Shown here: piece by piece, positions 16,699-25,099 of the stretch
Layout: each line of letters starts with the position of its first letter
Numbering within the stretch: the stretch's first letter is position 1
Notes under the pieces: generated by a model
Database searches by the model: none
What the model saw: only the letters and a program-made list of their open reading frames with translations
Told to the model about the DNA's origin: nothing
Source: Amycolatopsis sp. CA-230715
Lineage (GTDB): Bacteria; Actinomycetota; Actinomycetes; Mycobacteriales; Pseudonocardiaceae
Length of the DNA stretch: 64,000 bases
Direction: 5' to 3'
Assembly (NCBI RefSeq): GCF_018736145.1
Contig: NZ_CP059997.1
Coordinates: forward strand, 8,307,501 to 8,371,500
Made by a program: the position numbers and the translations under genes

Positions 16699-18017
16699 GC
16701 CAGGAAACCAACGCCGAGTGGGCGCCGTGCGGTGCGGGCGCGGTGGGTGACGACGCCGGGATCGAGAAGGCGGTCGCCGACATCAAGGCGGGCCGCCCGG
16801 TCGTCGTGGTCGACGACGAGGACCGCGAGAACGAGGGCGACCTGATCTTCGCCGCCGAGAAGGCGACGCCGGAGCTGCTGGCCTTCATGGTGCGCTACAC
16901 CTCGGGCTACGTGTGCGTCTCGCTGACCGGTGAGGACACCGCGCGGCTCGACCTGCCGCCGATGTACCACACGAACCAGGACGCGCGGGGCACCGCGTAC
17001 ACCGTGACGGTCGACGCCGCCGAGGGCATCAGCACCGGGATCTCCGCCGCGGACCGCTCGCACACGATCCGGCTGCTCGCCGACCCCAAGTCGTCCGCCG
17101 CGGACTTCCGCAGGCCGGGCCACGTGGTTCCGTTGCGGGCCAAGGACGGCGGCGTGCTGCGGCGGCCGGGGCACACCGAGGCCGCGGTCGACCTCGCGCG
17201 CCTCGCCGGGCTGCACCCCGCGGGCGTGCTGTGCGAGATCGTGTCGCAAAAGGACGAAGGCGACATGGCGCGGCGGGACGAGCTGGAAGTGTTCGCCGCC
17301 GACCACGACCTCCAGGTGATCACGATCGCCGACCTGATCGCGTACCGCAGGCGCACCGAGAAGCAGGTGGAACGGGTCGCCGAGGCCCGGATCCCGCTCG
17401 CCGCGGGCACTTTCCGCGCGGTCGGCTACGACAGCCTCCTCGACGGCATCGAGCACGTGGCGTTCGTCTACGGCGACATCGGCGACGGCGAGGACATCCT
17501 GGTGCGCGTGCACTCCGAGTGCCTCACCGGTGACGTGTTCGGTTCGCTGCGCTGCGACTGCGGGCCGCAGCTCGAAGCGGCGCTGCAGGCGGTGGCGACC
17601 GAGGGGCGCGGCGTGGTGCTCTACGTGCGCGGCCACGAGGGCAGGGGCATCGGGCTGCTGCACAAGCTGCAGGCCTACCAGTTGCAGGACGACGGGGCCG
17701 ACACCGTGGACGCGAACCTCGCGCTCGGCGTGCCCGCGGACGCCCGCGACTACGGCACCGGCGCGCAGATCCTGTGCGATCTCGGCATCCGGTCCATGCG
17801 GCTGCTGACGAACAACCCGGCCAAGCGCGTCGGGCTCGAAGGGTACGGGCTGCGGGTCACTGGCAGGGTCGCGTTGCCGATCTCGCCGAACCCGGAGAAC
17901 CTGCGGTACCTGCGCACCAAGCGCGACCGGATGGGGCACGACCTGTCGCAGCTGGAGAACTTCGACCAGGTCGGCGCGGACGTCGAGGACGTGCGCAACG
18001 GGGGTGGCGCGCGGTGA
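16695..18017 (+). CDS. ribBA: Bifunctional 3,4-dihydroxy-2-butanone 4-phosphate synthase / GTP cyclohydrolase II
   Basis: Supplies both precursors of the lumazine ring. The N-terminal RibB domain (about residues 20-225) has the acidic motif DDEDRENEGDL and RRPGHTEAAVDL. The C-terminal RibA domain (about 230-440) has the zinc site formed by SECLTGDVFGS and RCDCG, and the GTP-binding RGHEGRGIGLL. At 440 residues it is slightly long because of the N-terminal tail. The start overlaps ribE and the stop overlaps ribH, so translation of all three is coupled. Confidence 0.97.
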   Translation: MSQETNAEWAPCGAGAVGDDAGIEKAVADIKAGRPVVVVDDEDRENEGDLIFAAEKATPELLAFMVRYTSGYVCVSLTGEDTARLDLPPMYHTNQDARGTAYTVTVDAAEGISTGISAADRSHTIRLLADPKSSAADFRRPGHVVPLRAKDGGVLRRPGHTEAAVDLARLAGLHPAGVLCEIVSQKDEGDMARRDELEVFAADHDLQVITIADLIAYRRRTEKQVERVAEARIPLAAGTFRAVGYDSLLDGIEHVAFVYGDIGDGEDILVRVHSECLTGDVFGSLRCDCGPQLEAALQAVATEGRGVVLYVRGHEGRGIGLLHKLQAYQLQDDGADTVDANLALGVPADARDYGTGAQILCDLGIRSMRLLTNNPAKRVGLEGYGLRVTGRVALPISPNPENLRYLRTKRDRMGHDLSQLENFDQVGADVEDVRNGGGAR

Positions 18018-18520
18018 GCGGTGAAGGGCGTCCCGACGTCACGCTGGATCTGAGCGAGTGCGAGAACCTGCGGCTCGGTGTCGTGGTCACGCGGTGGCAC
18101 CCGAAGATCACCGACTCCCTGCTGTCCCGCGCGCTCGCCGCGGCGGGTGAGGCGAAGCTGGCCGAGGAGCCGACGGTGGTCAGGGTCGCCGGTGCGATCG
18201 AACTTCCCGTGGTGGCGCAGGCGCTGACCCGCAACCACGACGCGGTGGTCGCGCTCGGCGTGGTCATCCGTGGCGGCACACCGCATTTCGAGTACGTGTG
18301 CGACGCCGTGACGATCGGGCTCACCAGGGTGGCGCTCGACGAAAGCACCCCGATCGGCAACGGCGTGCTGACCTGCGACACCGAACAGCAGGCGTTGGAC
18401 AGGGCCGGGCTGCCGGAGTCCAAAGAGGACAAGGGGTTCGAGGCGACGGTGGCCGCGCTGGACACCGCGCGCGTGCTGCGGTCGGTGCGGCAGCCGTGGA
18501 CCGAGCGGGGCTTCGTGTGA
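18014..18520 (+). CDS. ribH: 6,7-dimethyl-8-ribityllumazine synthase
   Basis: Condenses the ribBA product with the aminouracil precursor. 168 residues from GTG 18014 (overlapping the ribBA stop as GTGA). Typical features: LRLGVVVTRWHPKITDSLL, VAGAIELPVVAQAL, ALGVVIRGGTPHFEYVC with the catalytic His, and the TPIGNGVLTCDT loop. It overlaps the next gene by 4 bases. Confidence 0.96.
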   Translation: MSGEGRPDVTLDLSECENLRLGVVVTRWHPKITDSLLSRALAAAGEAKLAEEPTVVRVAGAIELPVVAQALTRNHDAVVALGVVIRGGTPHFEYVCDAVTIGLTRVALDESTPIGNGVLTCDTEQQALDRAGLPESKEDKGFEATVAALDTARVLRSVRQPWTERGFV

Positions 18521-18975
18521 CCGTGATGACCCGACCAGCCGAGGAAACCGTCGTGATCCGGCCGCGTCGCGCGTTCTGGATGTCGGCCACGCTCGCGGTC
18601 TTGCTGGTGGCGGTGTTCGTCGTGGTCGCGGTGCTGCTGCGCGGCTCGAACACCGGGGTGCGCTTCCAGACCTCCGACCAGGTCGCGATGATCGGCATCG
18701 GGGTGCTGCTCGGCCTCGGCACCATGTTGTTCGCGATGCCGAGGGTCCGCGCCGACGCCGAGGGCATCGAAGTGCGCAATGTGTTGGTGGGCAAGCGTTT
18801 CGCGTGGACGGACGTGCTGTCGGTGAGCTTCCCCGACGGGGCTTCGTGGGCCAGGCTCGAACTGCCGGACGACGAGTACTACTCGGTGATGGCGGTGCAG
18901 GCCGTCGACCGGGAACGCGCCGTCGAAGCCGTGCGCGTCCTGCGTCGGCTGCACAAGCAGGCCTGGTCCGAGTAG
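18517..18975 (+). CDS. PH-domain membrane protein
   Basis: 152 residues from GTG 18517 (GTGA overlap with ribH; GTG 18523 and ATG 18526 are alternatives). Two membrane segments near residues 20-40 and 55-73 precede a small bacterial PH-like domain (about 75-150) with VRADAEGIEVRNVLVGKRF and the FAWTDVLSVSFPDGASWARL strand pattern, here split as FAWTDVLSVSF and DGASWARL. Proteins of this type follow ribH in many actinobacteria. Function unknown. A palindromic repeat lies 17 bases after its stop. Confidence 0.75.
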   Translation: MTVMTRPAEETVVIRPRRAFWMSATLAVLLVAVFVVVAVLLRGSNTGVRFQTSDQVAMIGIGVLLGLGTMLFAMPRVRADAEGIEVRNVLVGKRFAWTDVLSVSFPDGASWARLELPDDEYYSVMAVQAVDRERAVEAVRVLRRLHKQAWSE

Positions 18976-18992
18976 CGCCGCGATTGCTCATG

Positions 18993-19013
18993 CCCCGAAG
19001 GCCACCTTCGGGG
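18993..19013. repeat. Dispersed palindromic repeat, copy 1
   Basis: Arms CCCCGAAGG and CCTTCGGGG around the spacer CCA. One of seven copies in the window, all intergenic. Here it sits between convergent genes (the PH-domain and DinB-like genes), so it may act as a two-way terminator. A second perfect palindrome, GCTGGCGCCAGC, is at 19042-19053. Confidence 0.8.
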
Positions 19014-19072
19014 ACCTGAACGCCACAAATCCGGCCCTCGCGCTGGCGCCAGCCAGTTTTCCGTGCCGCCCG

Positions 19073-19663
19073 TCAGGATGACCGGCGCGCGGCTTCCGTG
19101 GCGGCGGATTCCACGCGGGCGCGGTAGTCGCTCCACCACGCCGCATCGCCCGGGGCCAGATTGTCGTTGCCCGCCACCATTCCGGCGGCGCCGTCGACGA
19201 GTTCGCGGACGATGTCGGCGTGCCCGGCGTGCCGGTGCGTCTCGGCGGTCATGTGGACCAGCACCCGGTGCAGCGTCACCTCGTTCTTGCCTTCCGGCCA
19301 GTGCGGCACCCTGCCCATCGATTCCAGTGAAAGCGCCTCGATCGTCGCGTCCGAATGCGCGCACACCCTGCGGTAGAGACCGACGATCTCCGCACGCGTC
19401 TCGTCCGCGGTGGCCCACATGTCCGCGTTCGGCTCGGCGTCCTCGGTCAGCCACGGCATCGGCTCGGGGCACGGGCGGCCGAAGACCGTGCCGAAGTACC
19501 CCGATTCGCACCCGGCGAGGTGCTTGACCAGCCCGAGCAGGTTGGTGCCGGTGGGGGTCAGCGGGCGGCGGATGTCGTACTCGCCGAGCCCGTCGAGCTT
19601 CCACAGCAGGGCGTCCCGCCCCGCGCGCAGGTAATGGTGCAGTTCGCTCTTCGGTCCGGTCAT
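19073..19663 (-). CDS. DinB/DUF664-family protein
   Basis: 196 residues. Four-helix-bundle DinB-like protein with LVKHLAGCESGYFG and LHRVLVHMTAETHRHAGHAD, which supply the three histidines of the usual metal site. Members include mycothiol- or bacillithiol-dependent transferases, but the substrate here is unknown. ATG 19663 is preceded on its strand by GTGAGAGG. It is divergent from the TetR-family gene across about 50 bases. Confidence 0.75.
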   Translation of the reverse strand: MTGPKSELHHYLRAGRDALLWKLDGLGEYDIRRPLTPTGTNLLGLVKHLAGCESGYFGTVFGRPCPEPMPWLTEDAEPNADMWATADETRAEIVGLYRRVCAHSDATIEALSLESMGRVPHWPEGKNEVTLHRVLVHMTAETHRHAGHADIVRELVDGAAGMVAGNDNLAPGDAAWWSDYRARVESAATEAARRSS

Positions 19664-19701
19664 GCCGACAGCCTCTCACCCGGCACCGACAACACCGCGC
19701 T

Positions 19702-19716
19702 GTGTACAGTGTAGAC
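19702..19716 (+). promoter_or_regulatory. Leaderless promoter and candidate TetR operator
   Basis: TACAGT (19705-19710) fits a -10 box placing +1 exactly at GTG 19717. It overlaps the short palindrome TACA-G-TGTA (19705-19713), a plausible self-repression site for the TetR protein encoded next. Confidence 0.45.
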
Positions 19717-20289
19717 GTGAAGACGGCTGAGCGGATCGCGGTGGCGGCACGGGAAATCCTGGAGAAGGACGGCGCCGACGCCGTCAGCATGCGCAAGGTC
19801 GCCGAGGCGGTTGGCGTCACGCCGATGGCCATCTACCGGCACTACGAGAACCGCGAGGCGCTGTTGCGCGCGATCGCGGACGCCTGCTCGGTGGAACTGG
19901 CCAGGGACTGGGAAAAGCGGGCCGCCGAAGGAGACGCGGAAAGCACGATCATGGCCATGCTCGAAGACTTCCTCGACTTCGCGCTGCGCCGCCCCCGGCT
20001 CTACACCTTCCTGATGATCGACCGCAGGGACGGCGTGCCCCGGTTCCCGGACGACTTCCGCGGCGCGGGCGCGCCGCCGTTCAGCCAGACCGTGCGCGCG
20101 GTGGAAGCGGGCATGCGGGACGGCACTCTGCGCGAGGACGACCCCCTGGAGGTCACGCAGTCGTTCGCCGCGCAGACGCAGGGACTCGTGCAGCTCTACC
20201 TCGGCGGCCGGATCGGACTGTCCGAAGAGGACTTCCGCGCGCTGTGCCGCCGCGCGCTGCAACGGGTTTTCGCCGGGCTCAGGGCGTGA
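19717..20289 (+). CDS. TetR-family transcriptional regulator
   Basis: 190 residues from GTG 19717, chosen because a -10 box places +1 there (GTG 19702 would add 5 residues). The N-terminal helix-turn-helix (about residues 5-50) reads ISMRKVAEAVGVTPMAIYRHYENREAL with V-S in place of I-S at the start; key motif VGVTPMAIYRHY. The C-terminal ligand domain (about 60-190) is of the TetR_C_33-like all-helical type. It probably represses itself and perhaps the divergent DinB-like gene. The last 11 bases overlap the convergent xth gene. Confidence 0.85.
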   Translation: MKTAERIAVAAREILEKDGADAVSMRKVAEAVGVTPMAIYRHYENREALLRAIADACSVELARDWEKRAAEGDAESTIMAMLEDFLDFALRRPRLYTFLMIDRRDGVPRFPDDFRGAGAPPFSQTVRAVEAGMRDGTLREDDPLEVTQSFAAQTQGLVQLYLGGRIGLSEEDFRALCRRALQRVFAGLRA

Positions 20290-21058
20290 GGTCGACGACC
20301 ACCGGTGCGTGGTCGGACCCGCCCTTCCCCTTGCGCTCCTCGCGGTCGACGTAGGCGTCTTCGACGGCGCTCGCGAACGACGGGTTGCCGTACACCAGAT
20401 CGATCCGCATGCCGCGGTTCTTGGGGAACGCGAGCTGGCGGTAGTCCCAGTAGGTGTAGGGGCGGTCGTACTTCAGCGCCCTCGGCAGCACGTCGGAGAG
20501 CCCGGTCTCCCGCAGCATCGCCAGTGCCTTGCGCTCCGGCTCGGTGACGTGGGTCGAGTTCTCGAACGCGCTGATGTCCCACACGTCCTCGTCGGTGGGT
20601 GCGATGTTGAAGTCACCGAGCACGGCGAAGGGGCGGTCCGCGGCCAGTTCCGCCTCGGCGGTCGCGCGCAGCGCGTCGAGCCAGCGCAGCTTGTAGCCGT
20701 AGTGCGCGTGCTCCGGTTCGCGGCCGTTGGGCACGTAGACCGACCACACGCGGACCCCGCCGCACGTCGCGCCGATCGCGCGCGGTTCGGCGGTGTCGTC
20801 GTAGGTGGGTTCGCCGACGAGCCCGCGGGTCACCTCGTCGATCCCCGCGCGGGACAGGATCGCGACCCCGTTCCACCGCCCGAGGCCGTAGGCGGCGACC
20901 TCGTAGCCGAGTTCGCCGACCTCGTTGTGCGGGAAGGCTTCCGTGGTGCACTTCAGCTCCTGCAGGCACAGCACGTCCGGTTTCGCCGACGAGAGCCACG
21001 AGAGCAGGCGGGGAAGCCTGGCGCCGACGGAGTTCACGTTCCAGGTCGCGATGCGCAT
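20279..21058 (-). CDS. xth: Exodeoxyribonuclease III / AP endonuclease
   Basis: Base-excision repair nuclease of the exonuclease III family. 259 residues with the expected motifs: ATWNVNSVGARL, CLQELKC (metal Glu), VYVPNG, LGDFNIAP and GSDHAPVVVD (catalytic Asp-His). Start ATG 21058 lies 10 bases from a perfect 30-bp palindrome shared with the divergent HAD-type gene. Normal length for the family. Confidence 0.93.
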   Translation of the reverse strand: MRIATWNVNSVGARLPRLLSWLSSAKPDVLCLQELKCTTEAFPHNEVGELGYEVAAYGLGRWNGVAILSRAGIDEVTRGLVGEPTYDDTAEPRAIGATCGGVRVWSVYVPNGREPEHAHYGYKLRWLDALRATAEAELAADRPFAVLGDFNIAPTDEDVWDISAFENSTHVTEPERKALAMLRETGLSDVLPRALKYDRPYTYWDYRQLAFPKNRGMRIDLVYGNPSFASAVEDAYVDREERKGKGGSDHAPVVVDLTP

Positions 21059-21067
21059 GGCCCGAGA

Positions 21068-21097
21068 ATCCCATACCCGGCGCGCCGGGTATGGGAT
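21068..21097. promoter_or_regulatory. Perfect 30-bp palindrome between xth and the HAD gene
   Basis: Arms ATCCCATACCCGGCG (21068-21082) and its exact reverse complement (21083-21097) with no central spacer. It sits 10 bases from the xth start and 18 bases from the HAD start. TAGATT (21101-21106) beside it fits a -10 box for a near-leaderless HAD message. A dimeric regulator binding here could control both genes. Confidence 0.6.
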
Positions 21098-21114
21098 GGG
21101 TAGATTCCGCGACC

Positions 21115-21780
21115 ATGGCAGTACCGATGCGCCGCCCCGCCGCAGTTCTGTTCGACGTGCTGGAAACCCTCGTCCAGCTGGAACCGCTGCGGCAGCGGTT
21201 CGTCGAGGCGGGACGGCCCGGCCATGAACTCGAACTGTTCTTCGCCCGTATGCTGCGCGACGGGATGGCGTTCACGCTGGCGGGGGAGGCGCCGCCGTTC
21301 CGGGCGGTCGCGGCCGCCGAACTCGCCCTCACCACCGGGCTCGGGCCGGAACCGGTGGACCACATCCTGGACGGGTTCACCGGCCTCCCGCTGCAGCCGG
21401 ACGCCGAACCCGCCTTCGATCTGCTCGCCGACGCGGGAATCCCTTGCTACGCCTTCACGCACGGCTCGGCGTCGGTCATCTCGTCGGCGCTCGACGCGGC
21501 GGGGATCGGGCACAAGCTCGCCGGAATCCTGTCGGCGGAAAGCATCGCGTCGTTCAAGCCGCCGTCGAAGGTCTACCACTGGGCGTGCCGGGAAATCGGC
21601 GTCGCACCGGAAGCGGCGGCACTCGTCGCCGTGCATTCGTGGGACACCCACGGCGCGCTGCGGGCCGGGCTGCTGGCCGGGCTCGCGACGCGGCTCGAAG
21701 GTGCCCTCTCGCCCGTGGTCGACCGCCCGCACGTGGTGGCGGCACGGGTCGACGACGTGGTCGAGGGGTTCCTCGCCTGA
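21115..21780 (+). CDS. HAD-superfamily hydrolase, haloacid dehalogenase type II-like
   Basis: 221 residues from ATG 21115. Motif I is VLFDVLETLVQ with the nucleophile Asp. The Thr/Ser motif is YAFTHGS, the Lys motif SFKPPSKVYH, and the acidic motif HSWDTHGALRAGLL, a pattern typical of L-2-haloacid dehalogenases. The substrate is not proven; many such proteins act on other small acids or phosphates. TAGATT 8 bases before the ATG and the adjacent 30-bp palindrome suggest tight control. Four palindromic repeats follow downstream. Confidence 0.8.
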   Translation: MAVPMRRPAAVLFDVLETLVQLEPLRQRFVEAGRPGHELELFFARMLRDGMAFTLAGEAPPFRAVAAAELALTTGLGPEPVDHILDGFTGLPLQPDAEPAFDLLADAGIPCYAFTHGSASVISSALDAAGIGHKLAGILSAESIASFKPPSKVYHWACREIGVAPEAAALVAVHSWDTHGALRAGLLAGLATRLEGALSPVVDRPHVVAARVDDVVEGFLA

Positions 21781-21815
21781 GCCGACTTCCTCTTGGCCCG
21801 GCAAGTGCGCGGAGT

Positions 21816-21836
21816 CCCCGAAGGTGGCCTTCGGGG
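21816..21836. repeat. Dispersed palindromic repeat, copy 2
   Basis: Perfect arms CCCCGAAGG/CCTTCGGGG around TGG, 35 bases after the HAD stop. Together with copy 3, nine bases further on, it forms a larger inverted arrangement. Confidence 0.8.
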
Positions 21837-21845
21837 CATCTGGCG

Positions 21846-21866
21846 CCCCGAAAGCCACCTTCGGGG
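21846..21866. repeat. Dispersed palindromic repeat, copy 3
   Basis: CCCCGAAAG-CCA-CCTTCGGGG; one arm mismatch. Its spacer is the complement of that in copy 2, so copies 2 and 3 lie in opposite orientation. Confidence 0.75.
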
Positions 21867-21921
21867 CACCGGCAAGCGGAGCCCGCCCTCCATGAAAAAG
21901 TGAGAAAAGTGGCGCTAAGCG

Positions 21922-21942
21922 CCCCGAGGGTCACCTTCGGGG
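21922..21942. repeat. Dispersed palindromic repeat, copy 4
   Basis: CCCCGAGGG-TCA-CCTTCGGGG; one arm mismatch. It lies in a 360-base stretch (21781-22140) that has no recognisable gene. Confidence 0.75.
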
Positions 21943-21992
21943 CATAAGGGGATTTCTGTTGTGGCGGCAGGCTTCCGCGAGGGCCGAGTTCG

Positions 21993-22020
21993 CGGCGCTC
22001 AGTTCACGGCGCTCAGTTCC
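21993..22020. repeat. Two tandem 14-bp direct repeats
   Basis: CGGCGCTCAGTTCA and CGGCGCTCAGTTCC lie head to tail (21993-22006 and 22007-22020). The second copy runs into palindromic repeat copy 5. Confidence 0.7.
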
Positions 22021-22039
22021 CCGAAGGTGGCCTTCGGGG
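22019..22039. repeat. Dispersed palindromic repeat, copy 5
   Basis: Perfect arms CCCCGAAGG/CCTTCGGGG around TGG, the same spacer as copy 2. Confidence 0.8.
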
Positions 22040-22089
22040 CATGTGCGGAAGCCCGGCTGTGGCCGAAAAAGCCGCCACCGGGAATGGAG

Positions 22090-22131
22090 ACGGCCGTTCC
22101 CGCCGCGGATCGCGCTGGCGGGAACGGCCGT
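22090..22131 (-). terminator. 15-bp terminator hairpin after the secreted protease gene
   Basis: Exact arms at 22090-22104 and 22117-22131 (ACGGCCGTTCCCGCC and its reverse complement) with a 12-base loop. It starts 10 bases downstream of the protease stop on the minus strand. Confidence 0.85.
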
Positions 22132-22140
22132 TGATCGGGG

Positions 22141-22872
22141 TCAGACCCCAGCGGTCTGCTTGATCCAGTCCCTGCTGGCGGCGACGCTGGAGTAGTTGTT
22201 CGTGCCGGTCTTGTTGGTGCCGTCCTGGTTCTGCACCGTCGACGCGACGCCGACCTGCACGCCGTCCGAGACCTGCGGGCCGCCGGAGTCGCCCTTCCAC
22301 GCGGCGCCGTTGATGCCGACGCTCTGGATCGCCGGGCCGCCGTCGTTGTCCGAAGAGGTGCCCTTGACCTTGACGTTCGTGGTCTTCAGCGCCGAGGCTG
22401 GCGGGCCGGTCGGGGTTTCGCGGCCCCAGCCGTACAGCTCGTTGGTGGCGCCTGCGGCGGGGTCGCCGTCCCCGAGCTTCATGAAGGTGGTGTCGACGCC
22501 CTTCTTCAGGTGCAGCAGCGCGATGTCACCGTTCGGCGAGACCTCCTTGCGGTCCACCTCCGCTTCGGTGCCCTCGAACAGCTTGTTGCTGCCGACCTTG
22601 ACGTGCATGCCGCTGCCGTCCTCGTCGAGGCAGTGGTGCGCGGTGAGCACCCACTCGGCGGCGATGATCGTGCCGGAGCAGTTGAAGCCCTGGAACTGCC
22701 GGTCGGGGGTGTTGACGTAGACCTGCGCGCCCCACGGAACGGCCTGCGCGGTGGTGCCGCCGACGATGAGCGGCTGCGCGCCGGAGGAGGGTGCTGCGGT
22801 GGCGGCGCCCGCACCGAGGGTCAGTGCGACCGCGGTGAGGGAGGCTGCGCCAAGGATGCGTGTGCGGCTCAC
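22141..22872 (-). CDS. Secreted trypsin-like serine protease
   Basis: 243 residues with a Sec signal peptide (LGAASLTAVALTLGAGAATA) and a short propeptide before IVGGTTAQ, the usual mature N-terminus of S1 proteases. The catalytic triad is visible as LTAHHC (His), NGDIALL (Asp) and GDSGGP (Ser). The S1 pocket residues suggest chymotrypsin/trypsin-type specificity but cannot be read with certainty. GTG 22872 is preceded on its strand by GGAAAGGA. Terminator directly downstream. Confidence 0.9.
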   Translation of the reverse strand: MSRTRILGAASLTAVALTLGAGAATAAPSSGAQPLIVGGTTAQAVPWGAQVYVNTPDRQFQGFNCSGTIIAAEWVLTAHHCLDEDGSGMHVKVGSNKLFEGTEAEVDRKEVSPNGDIALLHLKKGVDTTFMKLGDGDPAAGATNELYGWGRETPTGPPASALKTTNVKVKGTSSDNDGGPAIQSVGINGAAWKGDSGGPQVSDGVQVGVASTVQNQDGTNKTGTNNYSSVAASRDWIKQTAGV

Positions 22873-23107
22873 GGCTGAGAAGTCCTTTCCGCCGGACCAG
22901 GAGGCCCCTGAATGATTTTCTTCGCCGAAGTGGCGTGAGACGGAAAGTAACCATCTGAATCACCCGGTAGGAACCAACGAAGGTCTGGTACGGGGAAAAG
23001 CCCGACTTCCGTCGGGTATTCGGCTCCGGTGCGTCATAACCGGCGGGAAAGGCCCACTCTCACGTGGGCGAGACCGGGGGGTGCACGAACCTGTCGGTGC
23101 CGCGCCA

Positions 23108-23113
23108 TAGGCT
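23108..23113 (+). promoter_or_regulatory. -10 element of uvrC (leaderless)
   Basis: TAGGCT ends 6 bases before GTG 23120, so +1 would be the start codon itself. The region 22873-23119 upstream holds two small perfect hairpins (23001-23016 and 23052-23069) and no gene. Confidence 0.5.
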
Positions 23114-23119
23114 TGTGCC

Positions 23120-25099
23120 GTGGCTGATCCGTCCACCTACCGTCCCTCACCGGGGAGCATCCCGGACGCACCTGGCGTGTACAAGTTCCGCGACGCCACG
23201 AAGCGGGTCATCTACGTCGGCAAGGCGAAGAGCCTGCGCAGCAGGCTGAGCTCCTACTTCGCCGATCTCGCCGGTCTGCACCCGCGGACGCGGCAGATGG
23301 TGACCACTGCGGCGAGCGTCGAATGGACCGTGGTGGGCACCGAGGTCGAGGCGCTCCAGCTGGAGTACAACTGGATCAAGGAGTTCGACCCGCGGTTCAA
23401 CGTCCGCTACCGCGACGACAAGACGTACCCGGTGCTCGCGGTGACGATGCACGAGGAGTTCCCGCGGCTGCACGTCTACCGCGGCCCGCGCAAGAAGGGC
23501 GTGCGGTACTTCGGCCCGTACGCGCACGCGTGGGCGATCCGCGAGACGCTCGACCTGCTGCTCCGGGTGTTCCCCGCGCGCACCTGCTCCACCGGCGTGT
23601 TCCGCAGGCACGGCCAGATCGGCAGGCCCTGCCTGCTCGGCTACATCGAGAAGTGCTCCGCGCCGTGCGTCGGCAAGGTCAGCGCGGAGGAGCACCGCGC
23701 GATCGTCGAGGACTTCTGCGACTTCCTCGCCGGCCGCACCGACGCGATGGTGCGCAGGCTCGAAAAGGACATGGCGCGGGCGTCCGAGGAGCTGGAGTTC
23801 GAGCGGGCGGCGCGGCTGCGCGACGACATCGGGGCGTTGCGGCGGGCGATGGAGAAGCAGGCCGTGGTGCTCGGCGACGGCACCGACGCGGACGTGGTCG
23901 CCTTCGCGCACGACGACCTGGAAGCCGCCGTGCAGGTCTTCCACGTGCGCGGCGGGCGCGTGCGCGGGCAGCGCGGCTGGGTCGTCGACAAGGCGGAGGA
24001 AATGGACGTGCCCGCGCTCGTCGACCAGTTCCTCACCCAGTTCTACGGCGAGCAGGCCGAACTGGCCCGCGACGACGCGGAGCCGGGTTCGCCCGTGCCG
24101 CGCGAGGTCCTCGTGCCCGAACTGCCCGCGGACGCCGACGCGGTCGGGGAGTGGCTGTCGAGCCTGCGCGGCTCGCGAGTTCAGCTGCGGGTGCCCCAGC
24201 GCGGGGACAAGCGCTCGCTCGCGGAAACCGTCCAGCGCAACGCCACCGAGGCCTTCGCACAGCACAAGCTCAAGCGCGCGGGCGACCTCACCGCGCGCTC
24301 GGCCGCGCTGTCCGAGCTGCAGGAGCACCTCGGGCTCGACACCGCGCCGCTGCGCATCGAATGCGTGGACATCAGCCACATCCAGGGCAGCGACGTGGTG
24401 GCCTCGCTGGTGGTGTTCGAGGACGGCCTCGCGCGCAAGTCGGAGTACCGGCGCTTCGCGCTCAGGGAGGCCGCGGAGGAGGGGGACGTCGCCTCCATCG
24501 CGGAGGTCGTCCGGCGGCGGTTTTCGCGCTACCTCAAGGAAACCGCCGACATCGAAGGCGCCGAGGACACGTCAACGCCCGGGATCGACCCGGAGACCGG
24601 CAGGCCGCGCAAGTTCGCCTACCCGCCGAACCTGCTGGTCGTCGATGGCGCGGGCCCGCAGGCCACCGCCGCCGCGGAGGTGCTCGCCGAGCTGGGCATC
24701 ACCGACGTCGCCGTGATCGGTCTCGCCAAGCGACTGGAAGAGGTGTGGCTGCCGGCCGACCCGGATCCGGTCATCCTGCCCCGCACCTCCGACGGGCTCT
24801 ACCTGCTCCAGCGCGTGCGCGACGAGGCGCACCGGTTCGCCATCCGGTACCACCGCGAAAAGCGGTCCAAACGCGTGCAGTCTTCGGCGCTCGACGGCGT
24901 GCCCGGTCTCGGCCAGGCGAGGAAGACGGCGCTCATCAAGCATTTCGGCTCGGTGAAGAAACTCAAGCAGGCGAGCGTGGACGAGATCGCCGGAGTGCAG
25001 GGCTTCGGCAGGCGCACCGCGGAAGCGGTGCACGCCGCGCTGGCCGGTTCGACGAACGGTTCGGCGGAAGCCGGCCACGGAGGGGAGAAGGGCTCGTGA
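23120..25099 (+). CDS. uvrC: Excinuclease ABC subunit C
   Basis: Nuclease subunit that makes both incisions in nucleotide excision repair. 659 residues with the GIY-YIG domain (GVYKFRDATKRVIYVGKA, residues about 16-33), the Cys-rich patch CLLGYIEKCSAPCVG, a UVR motif (about 205-240), an RNase H-like endonuclease domain (DISHIQGSDVVAS, LLVVDGAGPQ) and a C-terminal helix-hairpin-helix pair (VPGLGQARKTALIKHFGS, IAGVQGFGRRTAEAVH). The stop overlaps rapZ (GTGA). The leaderless start is supported by the adjacent -10 box. Confidence 0.97.
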   Translation: MADPSTYRPSPGSIPDAPGVYKFRDATKRVIYVGKAKSLRSRLSSYFADLAGLHPRTRQMVTTAASVEWTVVGTEVEALQLEYNWIKEFDPRFNVRYRDDKTYPVLAVTMHEEFPRLHVYRGPRKKGVRYFGPYAHAWAIRETLDLLLRVFPARTCSTGVFRRHGQIGRPCLLGYIEKCSAPCVGKVSAEEHRAIVEDFCDFLAGRTDAMVRRLEKDMARASEELEFERAARLRDDIGALRRAMEKQAVVLGDGTDADVVAFAHDDLEAAVQVFHVRGGRVRGQRGWVVDKAEEMDVPALVDQFLTQFYGEQAELARDDAEPGSPVPREVLVPELPADADAVGEWLSSLRGSRVQLRVPQRGDKRSLAETVQRNATEAFAQHKLKRAGDLTARSAALSELQEHLGLDTAPLRIECVDISHIQGSDVVASLVVFEDGLARKSEYRRFALREAAEEGDVASIAEVVRRRFSRYLKETADIEGAEDTSTPGIDPETGRPRKFAYPPNLLVVDGAGPQATAAAEVLAELGITDVAVIGLAKRLEEVWLPADPDPVILPRTSDGLYLLQRVRDEAHRFAIRYHREKRSKRVQSSALDGVPGLGQARKTALIKHFGSVKKLKQASVDEIAGVQGFGRRTAEAVHAALAGSTNGSAEAGHGGEKGS

